Source of the DNA: Monosporascus cannonballus
Lineage: Eukaryota; Ascomycota; Sordariomycetes; Xylariales
Assembly: GCA_004154925.1 (NCBI GenBank)
Contig: QJNS01000104.1
Coordinates: forward strand, 1-64,000
DNA length: 64,000 bases
Reading direction: 5' to 3'
Below are positions 9,739-21,164 of the stretch, in pieces. The translations under genes and the position numbers were made by a program. Below the pieces are notes generated by a model that worked only from the letters and a program-made list of their open reading frames with translations, did not search any database and was not told the origin of the DNA. Numbering within the stretch: position 1 is the stretch's first letter; every line of letters begins with the position of its first letter.

Positions 9739-12700
9739 GAATCACAAGTCTGCCCTAGATTAGTGCCTGGTGGCTAATGAATAAACGAAGTATCAGCAAT
9801 CACGAGCGGGTTCTCGTATTGGCTGGACGCAAAAGGGGGCAAAAGATAAAGCGTGCGGCGAAAGAGAGCTGTGTTGGGGTTCGTCTAGAGAAGGTTAGAA
9901 AACGGTGCCAGAATAGTTCCGAAGAGTAGAGCCTCGCAAGACGGCCTTGTTTAATAGGAAAACTGGTCATGGAGTGAGTTGGTTGCGAGGGTTTACTCGG
10001 TTCGTATGATTGGTTTATTTGGCTGATGTGAGGACTGTGAATCATCGGTGGTACAGTGCAGGGAGACAATAAGGAAAGGCAACCACATCACGCAATCTCC
10101 GCATATTATAGGTATTGTCAATTTCCAAAACATCCGCTCAGAGGGGTCGGCCATCGGGACGCATAATACCTAGATAAGTAGGTAGGCATCTACACAACGT
10201 ACGCAGGCGCTGCGTCCCCTCGATGTGGATGGGAAGGCATGATGGCCCCTCCAGAAGGCGCACTTCACACGCGTATCATAGCAATGATAATAACGACGGT
10301 GTAGATGCCCGAAGCATAACTTCCCTTCAAGAATGCCCCTGCCATCGACACCACGGAAGGTACCTAGGTAACTGTCGTCGTGCGCTGACGCCAACCTGGG
10401 ACTTTGGTCCCTTAACCATCCGAAAGGAAGGGACACTCAAGACAAACATCGGCTGCCAGTTGCCAAACTCGTTGACGTGCAGCTTGTCCCAGATCCTCAC
10501 TCACTTCGCTCGACAACAGGACATGCATGGCCAGGGCAATATTGCAGCAATATGGCTAACTTGGGGGCGATATCATATGCATACTTCGAGGGGGGTGGAG
10601 GGAACCCAAAGAGATGAACGGTATAAGAGCTCACCTGACTGGATCATAGTCGCTCGAATAGAGAAATCCAGGGCGCAGAGATGAGTAAGACGGGTGATAC
10701 TAAAAATAGAGACTGTTGCCTGTATGTTTCGGTGAATAACGTTGAATTTGCGGTTTTCGGATGTTGCCACCAGGGCGCTTAGGCGGATGCGGAAGATATT
10801 GTATGACGAAAGTGCTGACGACCAGACATTAGGTTTTTGTTAAAGCTGTAGCCAGTATGGGCCGGGTTGAGCTTTGCTGCGCCACGTGGAAAAGGGGTTC
10901 ACCCAGCCACGTTGTTTGCGAGGCTTCTGATAGTATAAATCAGCCCTGCAGAAACGCGGATCTTTATTGGTGCGTGATTAGAGTGATGTGCAACGTAACT
11001 GTGAGGTCGGCTAGACGACATAACACCATGTCTGGCGAGTTGTTGGGCCGAGACAAGCAACCAGGGTGGATAAACCGAACAGAATTTGGGGAGGAACACG
11101 AGAGAGCCGCAGGTAGAAGGGATAAAAGGAGGCTGCTTTGCCTCGCTTTTGGGCGGACGTTCATTTAAGCACCTGGCTACTGTTTGTAAGTATGTAGCTA
11201 GGTTAGGTGCCTACTAGATCTACACGCACGTCCGAGGTTGTGGCCCATACAAACTCCGTACGCACACATGTGTAAATGCATGTCATGAACTTTTGTTAGA
11301 AGACACGCATGGAATATTAAACCACATGACCAGGTATCTGTGTTACCTACCCGTGCCGCTTATTGCGAAAGATCGGCAGCGGTTTAATTCCCTTGGTTTA
11401 TGGTAGCTTGCTGCCCACGGTAATAAGGCCCAACATGATGCAATTGAGTATAGTAGAGCCCACCAAGCTACCACTCCCTCGCTGTTCGGGCAGACCAACG
11501 AAACGTACCCTATGCATGTTGTGGGTCTGTCGTGCCAGCAGCTATCGATATTGTGGATAAGCAGGCTTGTTTATGAAAATGTCGGACGGCGCTGCATGAA
11601 GGGTTTGGAGCGGCTGGCTGGGATCCATGCCGCCTACCTAACGTTAGGTAGTTAGCGCGCGAACCACAGGAGCAAGCTAAAATTTACCACTGTCGCGGTG
11701 TGATGGCAGACAAGAAAATAACCTCCGGTGAAGGATACAAGAACACATGTCTAGGTCAACTGTCCAAGATCTCCATATGAGTAGGGTGCAACACTCAGCA
11801 TCAACATGCCACTAGTTCACGTAGACGGATATCTTTGCTTCGCTCGCCTCGTTTTATCGAAGCTTTACGTCCCAAAGAAAGACATGAGCGGGTTTTGTTG
11901 GACACGCCAACATCCATCCCTCTTACTAGAAGCTATGAATCATGAAATCCTCAACTCGCAGGAGCTAACGTTTAGGGACCGTTAGGGGGTGGCTAGGGCT
12001 AGCGTGTGTTCTAGTTCCCGACCTTATTCCTTGACAGGGGGCACTATGCTCCCACTAAACCACGTTCTAAGATCTGTATCACTCGGAGGTTGCTATTATC
12101 TCCTATCGCACCCAGGTCCCAAATAGAGAAAACATAGTTACTCAAACTGGTCTCACGGCTGGGGATATTCTGAAGGCTGTGGCACCACTTACAACTCTCG
12201 TTGCCCAATTTGGGCCTTTCCCCGAGTGGTTTATGCTGTTACTTCCTGGACAGGTTGTGCTTGCAGGCCTACATATGCAGGTAGGCAGATGCAGCCAAGA
12301 GTTGGATCCCTACCACGTGAGTAGCCGACAACAACAAAAAGTGTGTGCCCCCTTCGTCTCACCGCATTCTTTACTCCGTGCACCGGATGGTCGCGTCGAC
12401 GAGTAGCAGAGTCCCCGCCGGTCTTAGATCCAGCTACACTGGATGCAAGACGGCGGAGGACAACACCTTGTCCTGGTCGCACTGCCGGCGAGAGTGCGGT
12501 GCTCCAAGCCATGGATGGATGGGGTTTATACTTTCCCGGCGTGCCCCTCAAAAGAGGATTACCACGTGGGAAAATGGTGATCGTTCTCCAAAGTTAGTGC
12601 TGGCTCTCCACTCGAGAAACTTAAGCCGGCTGGTCGGTCATTAGGCAATCAATCACCCAGGGAGATCAGTTCCGTATTCGCAAACAAGAGAACGAGGACA

Positions 12701-15700
12701 GCTCGGGACGACCTGAATCAGAGCTTCAATCCCTTTGGTCACGTATATACGCAAATCGATCGTGGATGGCCCGGCGCTGCGGTTCAGGAAAGACAAGTTC
12801 CCTATTTGTCTTATTAATCAACAGCGTCTAGCATGAAAAATGAGATAGGTGGGGGTTATAGTCGCTTAGCTACACCGTGTTGGTCCCCCACTAAAACAAG
12901 TCTTAATCACCATCTCTCCGACTTTGCCAGGAATAGTGATGCCAGGATGGTGGCAGATAAAATGCAACCCCACCTTAGTACTAGGCGTCATTTAGCACCA
13001 TTCTAACAGGTGTCTCGTAGTATTAAGCGCCTGGTAGTTTGGTGAATCTTTCGGTGAAAAAATTAAAAAAAAAAAAATTTTCAAATACGCATTTTGGAAG
13101 CTGGGATGCATACTACAGATAATTGTGACGTTATAACTGTAATATGCGTTAAGGAATTATAAATACTATGAAAGCTTTAAATGGTGATGAAAATAATTAT
13201 GGCGGTTGCTACGGGTTAAGGAGCTTGTAGGGAGCTTGGCGTTGCAATTTATCTGCCGCCATCTTGGGTGCTTAGAAATTGCCTCTGACCCCTAGAATTC
13301 CCACTGCCTCCTGGCTATGCACCTTCTAAATTATTAGAAGCTTCAAGCGATATAGACACGAAGCGTTGTCGTGGCGCTATATCAGCACTGTTCGCTCACA
13401 TTATAATGCGCGCTGATGTAATAGTTTTGGCCAACCCCCCGCAACTTGCGAGATAGGAGAGTAAAAGAAAAGGGCCCCTTCAATATCACATCTATTGCTC
13501 CAACAGATTGCCTCCCCTTGCTTCATTCCCGCGTTTCTTCGATTGAGAACTGTCCACTCTTTAATCGATCACCTGCAGCGTCGTGGAGATTCTCATTGAT
13601 TCCCGAAATGTGATCGATGAGTTGTACATGTGGTATCAATCGGGAGGAGGCACGAGCTGAGCTGATAACTCCAACCACAAGATGCTGGATATGGGCCTCG
13701 CGCTCAATCTGGCACTCCATCTCTCCAAAACAAGTGCAATTCGGGTTCTCTTGCAATCGTGCTTACCCTTTGCATGACCGAGTGGATATTGATTGATTCC
13801 TCCGCATATGGTTCCAGACAAGACGATCGGACATCACACTATGCTGCCGGTCATTGGTTGGCTAACGCCACTGCTATCGAATCGGAAACTCTAAAATTGT
13901 CGGCGGTGTATTTTCGCGCCAGACCGTAAAGTATAGCCATGTATTTTATGATGTGTTCCACTTCACATCATGTATTCCAGATTTGTGCTTACTCCCGCTC
14001 ATGTTTTGCCTTCCCCCATGGATCCTCCGACGGGATCCCAACAAGCCCTTATAACTATATCCAGGGTTACCTCCCGGAGTGTATGGTGGTTAGGACATAC
14101 CACTCAGCTACATGGCAGAGCAGCCTTCGAAAGCCGGAGTTCAACAACCTTCTGGAGGTGTTTCCGAAGCTGCCGACAGGAGCCGCATCCATCTTGTAAA
14201 TACTTGCCACCGACATATCTATCGACGGGCCACCGCGGAAGACAATAAATACTTACGCGAATTCCCCATGGCAAATCTTCCCTATTTGAATGATCTGCAG
14301 GAGAATTCAGAGCCGTCACTACTATCGGCCCGCATTATCGACACGGGAGCGTGGCCAGAGTAACCGTGGCGGCGCCATACGCGTGGTTGCGCCGCCACTC
14401 CTCAGTGATCTTGAAATTATACCTGCGATTAAAGGAACCTATTTCCCTGCAGCTCCGTTCCATAGGGTTCGCCTATTGCCTCCAGCAGTTTCCCATTCGC
14501 CGGTCTGGCGCGGCGCCGGCCCAACAGCGATCCAACCATCGCCGCCTGACGCAGCCTCTTCGATCCTGTGCGACCGAATCGGCCCTCCAGTCACGGTGGC
14601 CCGGCTAATTGCAGAAGCCACCCGAGCAAGCCAGATTTTCGTTCTAGGCCGCCTCGCACCCAACGTCGGAGATCGCAGGGAGCGCACCACGTCAGGCGGC
14701 GTCTTCCCCGCTACTGCATCCGTGGACGAACTCCCTGTGGTCGGGCTACGCTGGCATGATCGGGGTCCTCCATCGGATAAATCTGCCACTCGGGTTCCGC
14801 AGCAGCGTGCTTCAGGTAGCGAGCTCCAGCATGCGCTGCCTGCTGAGGCATGCTGAGGTAAGGCCACCGCAGGACGAGCGTGATGCAGGCCAACTGCAGA
14901 GCCTGCGGACAGTATTGTCATATCATGCAGCACGTCCTACTAGTTACCCCGCGGCATTGTCCGCGTTGGTCCACAACGCAGAGACCGCAGCCAAGAGGAT
15001 AGCATCATGATATGAATGGACAGATCCGGCGCAGAGTGTGAGACACACAGACCTGGAGGCCAACACAGCAGCAGGAGTTCAGCAATGTGTACCAGTGATA
15101 GAGGGAGCTGCGGAGCCGGCCGCAACTCTTGAGGTCTTAGTGGACTCGCCAGGTGCTAGAGTCGCCAGGGGGACGATGTTTTTAGTTCCGTCGATCTCTT
15201 CGATGTTGCGAGGTTCTTCACAAATCGATGCAGAATACTGACCGAATCTTTCGGCCCCCTGGAACCCCCACGTGAGTGACGTATAGCGTATCACTGAGCG
15301 TGTTTATCGGGCCCCATCAGGCAGACGTGTGGGATGTCTTTTCCGAAAAGTCCACATCTGATGTGTCACACTCACTAGGAAGCACATGCACAGCTCCCAA
15401 CCCTATATTGACATCCAGAAAGCTAGAGCGGTGATCCCGCTTGTGGCGTGGTGATCCACTGATATAGGGCTTCGGAAAGGAATAAGGTTGTTCCGGATGA
15501 TCCCTGAAATTCTGAAGGGGTACCTTTTCTGTGACATGATGATTGTCATCTTCCTGTACTTCTCACCATTAGCTACCTAAGTTTAAACACACATGGATAC
15601 TTCAGCTTGGTTTACTGGATCAGTCAGGAAATGGGCACCGGGTGCCCGATCGTATGTTGCTCTCTCCCGCAACCCGTCTCCATAGTGTTGTCGTCACAGA

Positions 15701-16227
15701 GATGTCCGTGATAGCAGTGTTTTAGTTTTCCTCTAGCCACGGCGATCAACTTTGGGGAAATTGCAGTATATCTGATAGCCTACACCTCACAATCCACACA
15801 TCCCAGTGCATTGACCCTCTGGTTGACAACGATTAAAGTGCTCTGCATCCACAGCGGGTCACGATGTCCGCTGATACATGGTCCTTTAGACACGATGTGA
15901 ACATACTATTGTCCACACCCCAGGTTATCTCAGGTCCTCGGTATGAAACATGTTCTCAAAACCTCATGAGAACTCTCTTAATATTTTCAGAATGAGGCGA
16001 GCTATTGGTCCTGTGGCCTCCCTTCGCTCTTGCAGTAACGCGAACGATACCACTTGAAATGTTTGGTTAACGGACAGGCTTTGCAAGCAGTCCCTAGAGG
16101 AAAATGAACGCACGGAGACCGAAGTCCCTCGAAATTCGCTGCGAACGAATAATGCAACTCATGATCCCTCTCCAGCTTCTGGATACTCTAATATCCCCAC
16201 AAGCCAGGAACCGAGGCCCGAGTTCCG
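9739..16227. other. 6.5-kb gene-poor stretch
   Basis: No protein family recognised on either strand. It holds an 18-bp perfect palindrome at 11634-11651 (CTACCTAACGTTAGGTAG), an A/T tract around 13059-13081, and a GC-richer block at about 14.1-15.3 kb with overlapping open frames on both strands (up to 188 codons) but no consistent exon structure or domain. The block could be a decayed gene or an orphan coding sequence. Confidence 0.5.
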
Positions 16228-16443
16228 TTATTGCTTCCCTTTCTCCTTTTTGTCCTTGTTCTCGTTCTTGTGCTCCTCCTTCTTGAGTTCTACTCTGGCT
16301 GGTGTAGACTGCCCCGACTGGCTAAAACCGCCTTGGCCCGTATATGTGCCTCTGAAGGCCGTGTCGATCGATGAGCTCTTGCTTTGGTCCGACCCGTTAC
16401 CATCAGGTCTGCGGGGTTTACTGCTGGCATGTCCCTCTCTCAT
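16228..16443 (-). CDS. Possible small disordered protein, 71 aa
   Basis: Short open frame starting MREGHASSKPRRPDG, Ser/Gln/Gly-rich in the middle (RGTYTGQGGFSQSGQSTPAR) and ending in a Lys/Glu-rich tail (KKEEHKNENKDKKEKGKQ). The composition looks like a fungal low-complexity protein, not random translation, but there is no known domain, intron or obvious promoter. It lies upstream of the MFS transporter's 3' end. Low confidence that it is translated. Confidence 0.3.
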   Translation of the reverse strand: MREGHASSKPRRPDGNGSDQSKSSSIDTAFRGTYTGQGGFSQSGQSTPARVELKKEEHKNENKDKKEKGKQ

Positions 16444-17025
16444 GGCGGCGACTTGTGTAGAATAACTATTCTTTCTGCGTGGTCTTCACAGCCAGATTTC
16501 TGCATACTCAAAACGTCTGTTCTTGGAGATGTGTAGTCTGCCGTGGAGAGGACGACAGGGAGAGCTTTGAGAACAAGGGTTGGGGTTTCACAGTTGATCC
16601 AGACATTGAGTTACAGGCAACAGGGAGCTCATTGTTAAAGTTTATGCTACCGCCGGTGATTAGGCGGTTTGGAGCCCGTGGTTCACAATTTGCGATCTTG
16701 GCTGTTGACTAAGCACATGATTAGGTCAGGCTTCTAGACGTGGTGGCTGCGGAATGGAGACAATGCTGTGAAGTTGCTCCTCAGCGTTGTGCCAGTCTTC
16801 CGAACCATCGAGACAGTGATTTAAACACTTTCTTTGAGTCTTCGCGATGAGGTTGTTGAATGGGGTTATGTCCGACCGGGAGGGTCAACAACTATGTTAC
16901 AAAATGACATGTCCCTTTTCGGGTTTCACATGTGCGCCACCTCTTCTCATGTCTCAAAAGAGTCTATAGAGCCGATTTTCAAGCCATTTATGCTCGAGTA
17001 GTTTTTCTCATCTTGCAAACATTGA

Positions 17026-18826
17026 TCAGCAAGGCGAGCCCGCATCCGGTGTTTTTGTAGGCATATCCTCGTCTACTGTGCCTTTCTGACCGATGATGCC
17101 TGCCTTCCTGAAGCCGACCGCACTGATGACAATAACAGCACCTGTGCTTGCGAATATAGCCCAGAACGCTGCCCGGAACCCATCCATCAACCGGTTCTTC
17201 CCGCCCAGCTCGTTCGAGTGCTCCGTGACCGAAGCGGCAATGACGGCTGTGATAGCCAACCCAACAGAATTGCCAAATTGTGCAAACTGGCTGAACACTC
17301 CACCGGCTAACGATTGTTCATCAGCGGGTAACGCGTCCGATATTAACAAGTTCGATATGCTAAAGAGCACTAGCGAACTTGTTAGTCTCCGTAATTAGGG
17401 ACATAAACCATGAAACTTACCCCAGGGGTTCACGGGACAGAGAAACAAGGCCCAGCAGGGACCGGCCCAATAGCTTGCATCAACACCTACAGTGGCCATA
17501 AGGGCGGGCGATACCAAGGTGGCGCAAGCAGATGCCACAGCCAGAACAACAACCCGGACTCGCGATATCAGATAGACGAGCACAATGTTGACAGAAGTCC
17601 CCATGATAATCTGGGAGAAGTATCGAAGGGAGGATTCCAGCGCCGGTAGTCCCTGCACCTGCTGGAAGAATAGCGTCGTGAAGTACTCTATTCCGTTCAA
17701 CGATGCCCAGCTGAAGAAAACACCTAGGCAGGCCGACGTAAAAGTCGCCTGCCGCCATAGGCGATTAGGTATTAGTGCTGGCCGGTCGTGCTTGGCTTGC
17801 CAATGCATCCAACAGGGGAGGCCCGCGAGCAATGCCAGGGAAATAGAAAGGAGCGTGATATTCGGCGCCTTTCTCAGGTTCCGGTGGTCAGACGTTACCG
17901 TCCCCAGAACATACATCAGCATGCCGAGTGAGATGCTGAGAATTATCGCGCCTACCCAGTCCACATCTTCACGGAGCTGCTGCGTCCACTCTTTCTGGGA
18001 GGGATGTGTCACTGTGGGAAGAGACCAAATGGATGTAACTGAGACACAAAAGTTGAGCATCGCCATGATGTAGTATGACCATCTCCACCCAATGGTGTCG
18101 GTGAAGATCCCACCGAGTACAAGCCCGAGTGCGCTGCGTCGACACAATATTAGCAAGGTCGTTTCATTCGAGAAAAGCGGGGCTAGTGCTGGAACATAAC
18201 GCCATATAGGTAACGTACTATCCAAGGGGTTGAGCCATGCCATTCATAGCAAAAGCGGTATTCCTCCACTGACCCCTGGGGAAGGTGTTTGTTATCAGAC
18301 TGACGGTCGTGGGCAGACACATCGACATGGCCATCCCTAGGCACGTCCGAAACAAGATGATCTGCATGCTTGTTGCCGCAAGACCAACGGCAAGGGTGAA
18401 GACGACGAAAAGGAAGCTTCCAACCACCCACATGCTTTTGGGGCCAACAATGTCACCGATGGCCCCAAAAACATGCAGAAGGCATCCTGCAGCTAGAGCG
18501 TATACAGCAGCGGGCCATAGAATTAGACCGTCCGGAATGTTGACGTCCTTGGCGATGCGTGGGAGTGCGGCGATGAGGATACCAGAGCCCATTGTGTTGA
18601 GGAAGTTGATACATGCAAGCGTAGCGATGATAGCTATGCCTCTTATCCTCGAGACCGTCATATCCATCACGAGAGTACTTGGCGGGCTCGAAAGACATAG
18701 TTCTTCCACATGAACTGCCAGGGCCCCCTCCCGCCTTATCGGAAACTTCTTCTCTCTCATGCTCTCCACGGTCCCTTCTGAGATCTCGTCGCGTTCCATT
18801 ATTCGGTTTTCAGGCTTGAATCCCAA
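17026..18826 (-). CDS. MFS drug/metabolite exporter, DHA2 (14-TM) type, 554 aa
   Basis: Proton-coupled efflux pump of the plasma membrane. Three exons: 18826..18219, 18133..17421, 17369..17026. Introns of 85 bp (GTACGT...GACGCAG, branch GCTAAT) and 51 bp (GTAAGT...GCTAG, branch GACTAAC) keep frame. A polar N-terminus of about 60 residues is followed by about 14 hydrophobic segments. Visible family marks are the TM2-loop region GAIGDIVGPKSMWVVG, the TM4 region FRTCLGMAMSM, and the antiporter motif-C-like GYALGLVLGG formed across intron 1. The C-terminal helices include LAGGVFSQFAQFGNSVGLA. Length fits DHA2/DHA14 pumps (500-600). It is divergent from the GST gene (about 890 bp apart) and close to the ATP-grasp gene, so it may export the product of, or substrates handled by, that group. 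Substrate unknown. Confidence 0.92.
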
Positions 18827-19719
18827 CTACGCCCTCGAACATAAGCCAAGGTTATAGACCATGAAGGACTACAAGCCTCTGGGAACAGAATCCGGACGTA
18901 AAAGGGGAATAAATAGGAAGAAGGACCAGAATCGCGCAGCAGCGACCGCTTGAGCAGCGGATTTCTACCCATGCAGAGATAACCGACCTGCTATTTCAAG
19001 TTTCTGCGGACGTCAACAATTCCAAGACAAGATAGGCCTACGCCTACCCATTGGCTCCATACCTATTTTCTTGTCAAGTGATACTTGTTGAACAGCGTTA
19101 CCACCCTGTTGCAGGACGTGTATAGGGTCTTGATCCAGACCATTAGGGTAACATCCTGACTTTTCTTCTCTTGGTCGCATGCAGATGATCGTGGGAGGAC
19201 ATGCTATTGGTTGCTGACCGCTCTGCATGTTGCCCAGATAGGGCCGGACTGACTTCCTAGAGTCGTTAACCTGGTTGTCGTCTCATTGTTGGCGTACGGC
19301 TCTGCAGCGCGAGCCAATCAACGTCCCCATATTCAGGACCAGGGTATGGGCGTGGATCTGGGGTCGATGGTGGAGGGTGATTAAATGCGAAGCGGGCTCA
19401 ATCGAGTGGGACATAAAGTGGGCGACTAGAGCCCTCGTCTTACGGACATCTCACGGCCGTCGAATTTGCATCCACAGTCAGAATATAGTTATATCCCGGT
19501 TATGCCGTATTGCAAGAGCTGAGAGACATAGCAAGCTGAGTCAGCGTCATGCCGAGAGACTACCGGACCCGCTGCTTATGGACCGGCACTGCCCATTTAC
19601 CTCTTTGGTGCAACGTGACGACATCTCGGCTCAAGGGTATTTGATGCAGTGAGCCCGATCAAACTTTCACGTTTTTTTCCTTCCGGAAACCATTCCAGAT
19701 CCTTTCACGACCTTGAAAT
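18827..19719. other. Divergent promoter region between MFS and GST genes
   Basis: No gene recognised. The layout would permit shared control of the two divergent genes, but no transcription-factor site was identified with confidence. Confidence 0.45.
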
Positions 19720-20545
19720 ATGGCGTCTAGCGAGAACAAACTCATACTCTATACGAATTACACTTGCACATGTAAGTGTTGAAGGTTCTCATTTATGCTC
19801 GTACTAACATCCGAGCTACAGGGGCGAATCGTGCCAATGTTGCCCTTGCGGAACTTAAGGTGCCCTTTGAGGAGAGAATCATCAACGTAGACGGGCCGCG
19901 GCCAGATAGCTTCTTGAAACTAAACCCCCGAGCTCTCGTGCCCGTCCTGATCTTCAACGATGAGGTCCTCGTTGAATCGGCCGTCATCTGTCAATTCCTG
20001 GCCGACGCCTATCCGTCTCATCTATGCCCGCCTTCTACCACCACAGAGGGCGCATTGCGCCGAGCGAAGATGAGCTTCTTCACCGATGCTTATTGGACCA
20101 AGTTCCATACGATTCTGTTCAAGCTGTTCGAGGCGCCCACAGACGACGATGCCGAGAAGGTCGTCGACGAGGCTGTTGCCGGCCTGCTGAAGGAAGTTGA
20201 GCCGCTCTTGAAAGATGCGAACCCATTCTTTGGGGGCAGTGAGAAACTCACGCTAGCTGAGGTAAGTGCATCTATCGTTCATGAAGCTGGACCATGGCTG
20301 ATCCTATACAATTGAAGGTTATCATGGGTCCCTTTGTCATTCGAGCAGTGACTCTGTCTAAGCATGGGGTATATCCGAAGAGCCTCAACGCACAAATAGA
20401 GGCAAAGGCTCCCAACTTCCACAAGTGGGCCACCGAGGTTTGCAAGCATCCTAGCATCACATCCATTTTCGATGAAGATGTAATTGTTGCAAGGTCAAGG
20501 GCAAAGCGTTCGAGAATGCGAACTGCAGCAGGCCTGGATATTTAG
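19720..20545 (+). CDS. Glutathione S-transferase, 239 aa
   Basis: Conjugates or exchanges glutathione on electrophilic substrates in the cytosol. Three exons: 19720..19771, 19822..20261, 20318..20545. Introns of 50 bp (branch TACTAAC, acceptor GCTACAG) and 56 bp (branch GCTGAT) keep frame. N-terminal thioredoxin-fold domain: YTNYTCTWANRANVALAEL at residues 11-29, with a Cys/Ser-type active-site region, the cis-Pro in NPRALVPVL, and the glutathione-binding VESAVICQFL (the usual ES pair). The helical C-terminal domain spans about 95-239, with GGSEKLTLAEVIMGPF as the domain hinge. Length is typical (210-260). Resembles the omega/URE2-like fungal GSTs found both in stress response and in biosynthetic clusters. 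Sits between the MFS exporter and the ATP-grasp gene. Class and substrate are inferred. Confidence 0.9.
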
Positions 20546-21164
20546 GAGAGGGATGTGAGTTGTTTTTGGAATAATGGGTTAGAGTACAGGGTAGACAACC
20601 ATTTTCAACCCTTTGCACTTGAGGGGTGTCTATTATTTACAGCATCAAGTGCTCTATCGAATTATCGGAAGATGCAAACAACGTAATGCAAAGTGTCAGA
20701 GACATAGTGCTGCGTGCCCTTATAGACATAGGCAGTCACGGACATCGCGGCGAGCAGGTTGAACAGGTTGACGGTTCGTCCACGAATTCCATCCAAGTCG
20801 ACACCACTAATCAGATCTGCAACAAGCACCCGGCGGGCGGCTGTTACTGTCCAGAACGCAACCATATATACCCAAATAAGCTAGAACCAACAACGCCGCG
20901 AGTTGCCCACCTTCTGTAGTTCAAACAGTTCCTACTACTGTGGAGCCATTTGTTTCTCTTCTGGGTAATATCCTATAATCAGATGAAGCAGCTGAAAGGA
21001 CAATCTAGGCAACGCCTGTACAAGTTTAATACTTAGTGTCTGGTTAACGAGAAATATCAAGTCTATTTCAAGTTTATGCAATACAGATGTCTAAACAGTG
21101 TTACAGTGCCCAATCCCATGTGTGGTTCCCTCGCGGGACTATTTCTAGGCTCTTTTCCCGTGCC
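20546..21164. other. Intergenic between convergent GST and ATP-grasp genes
   Basis: A 67-codon open frame on the minus strand (20865..20662) has a hydrophobic middle but no recognisable family. It may be a remnant or chance. Confidence 0.4.

Noticed and set aside
12850..12900. GTGGGGG / CCCCCAC inverted repeat as a transposon end or terminator
   Set aside because: Only 7-bp arms, with no target duplication or partner.
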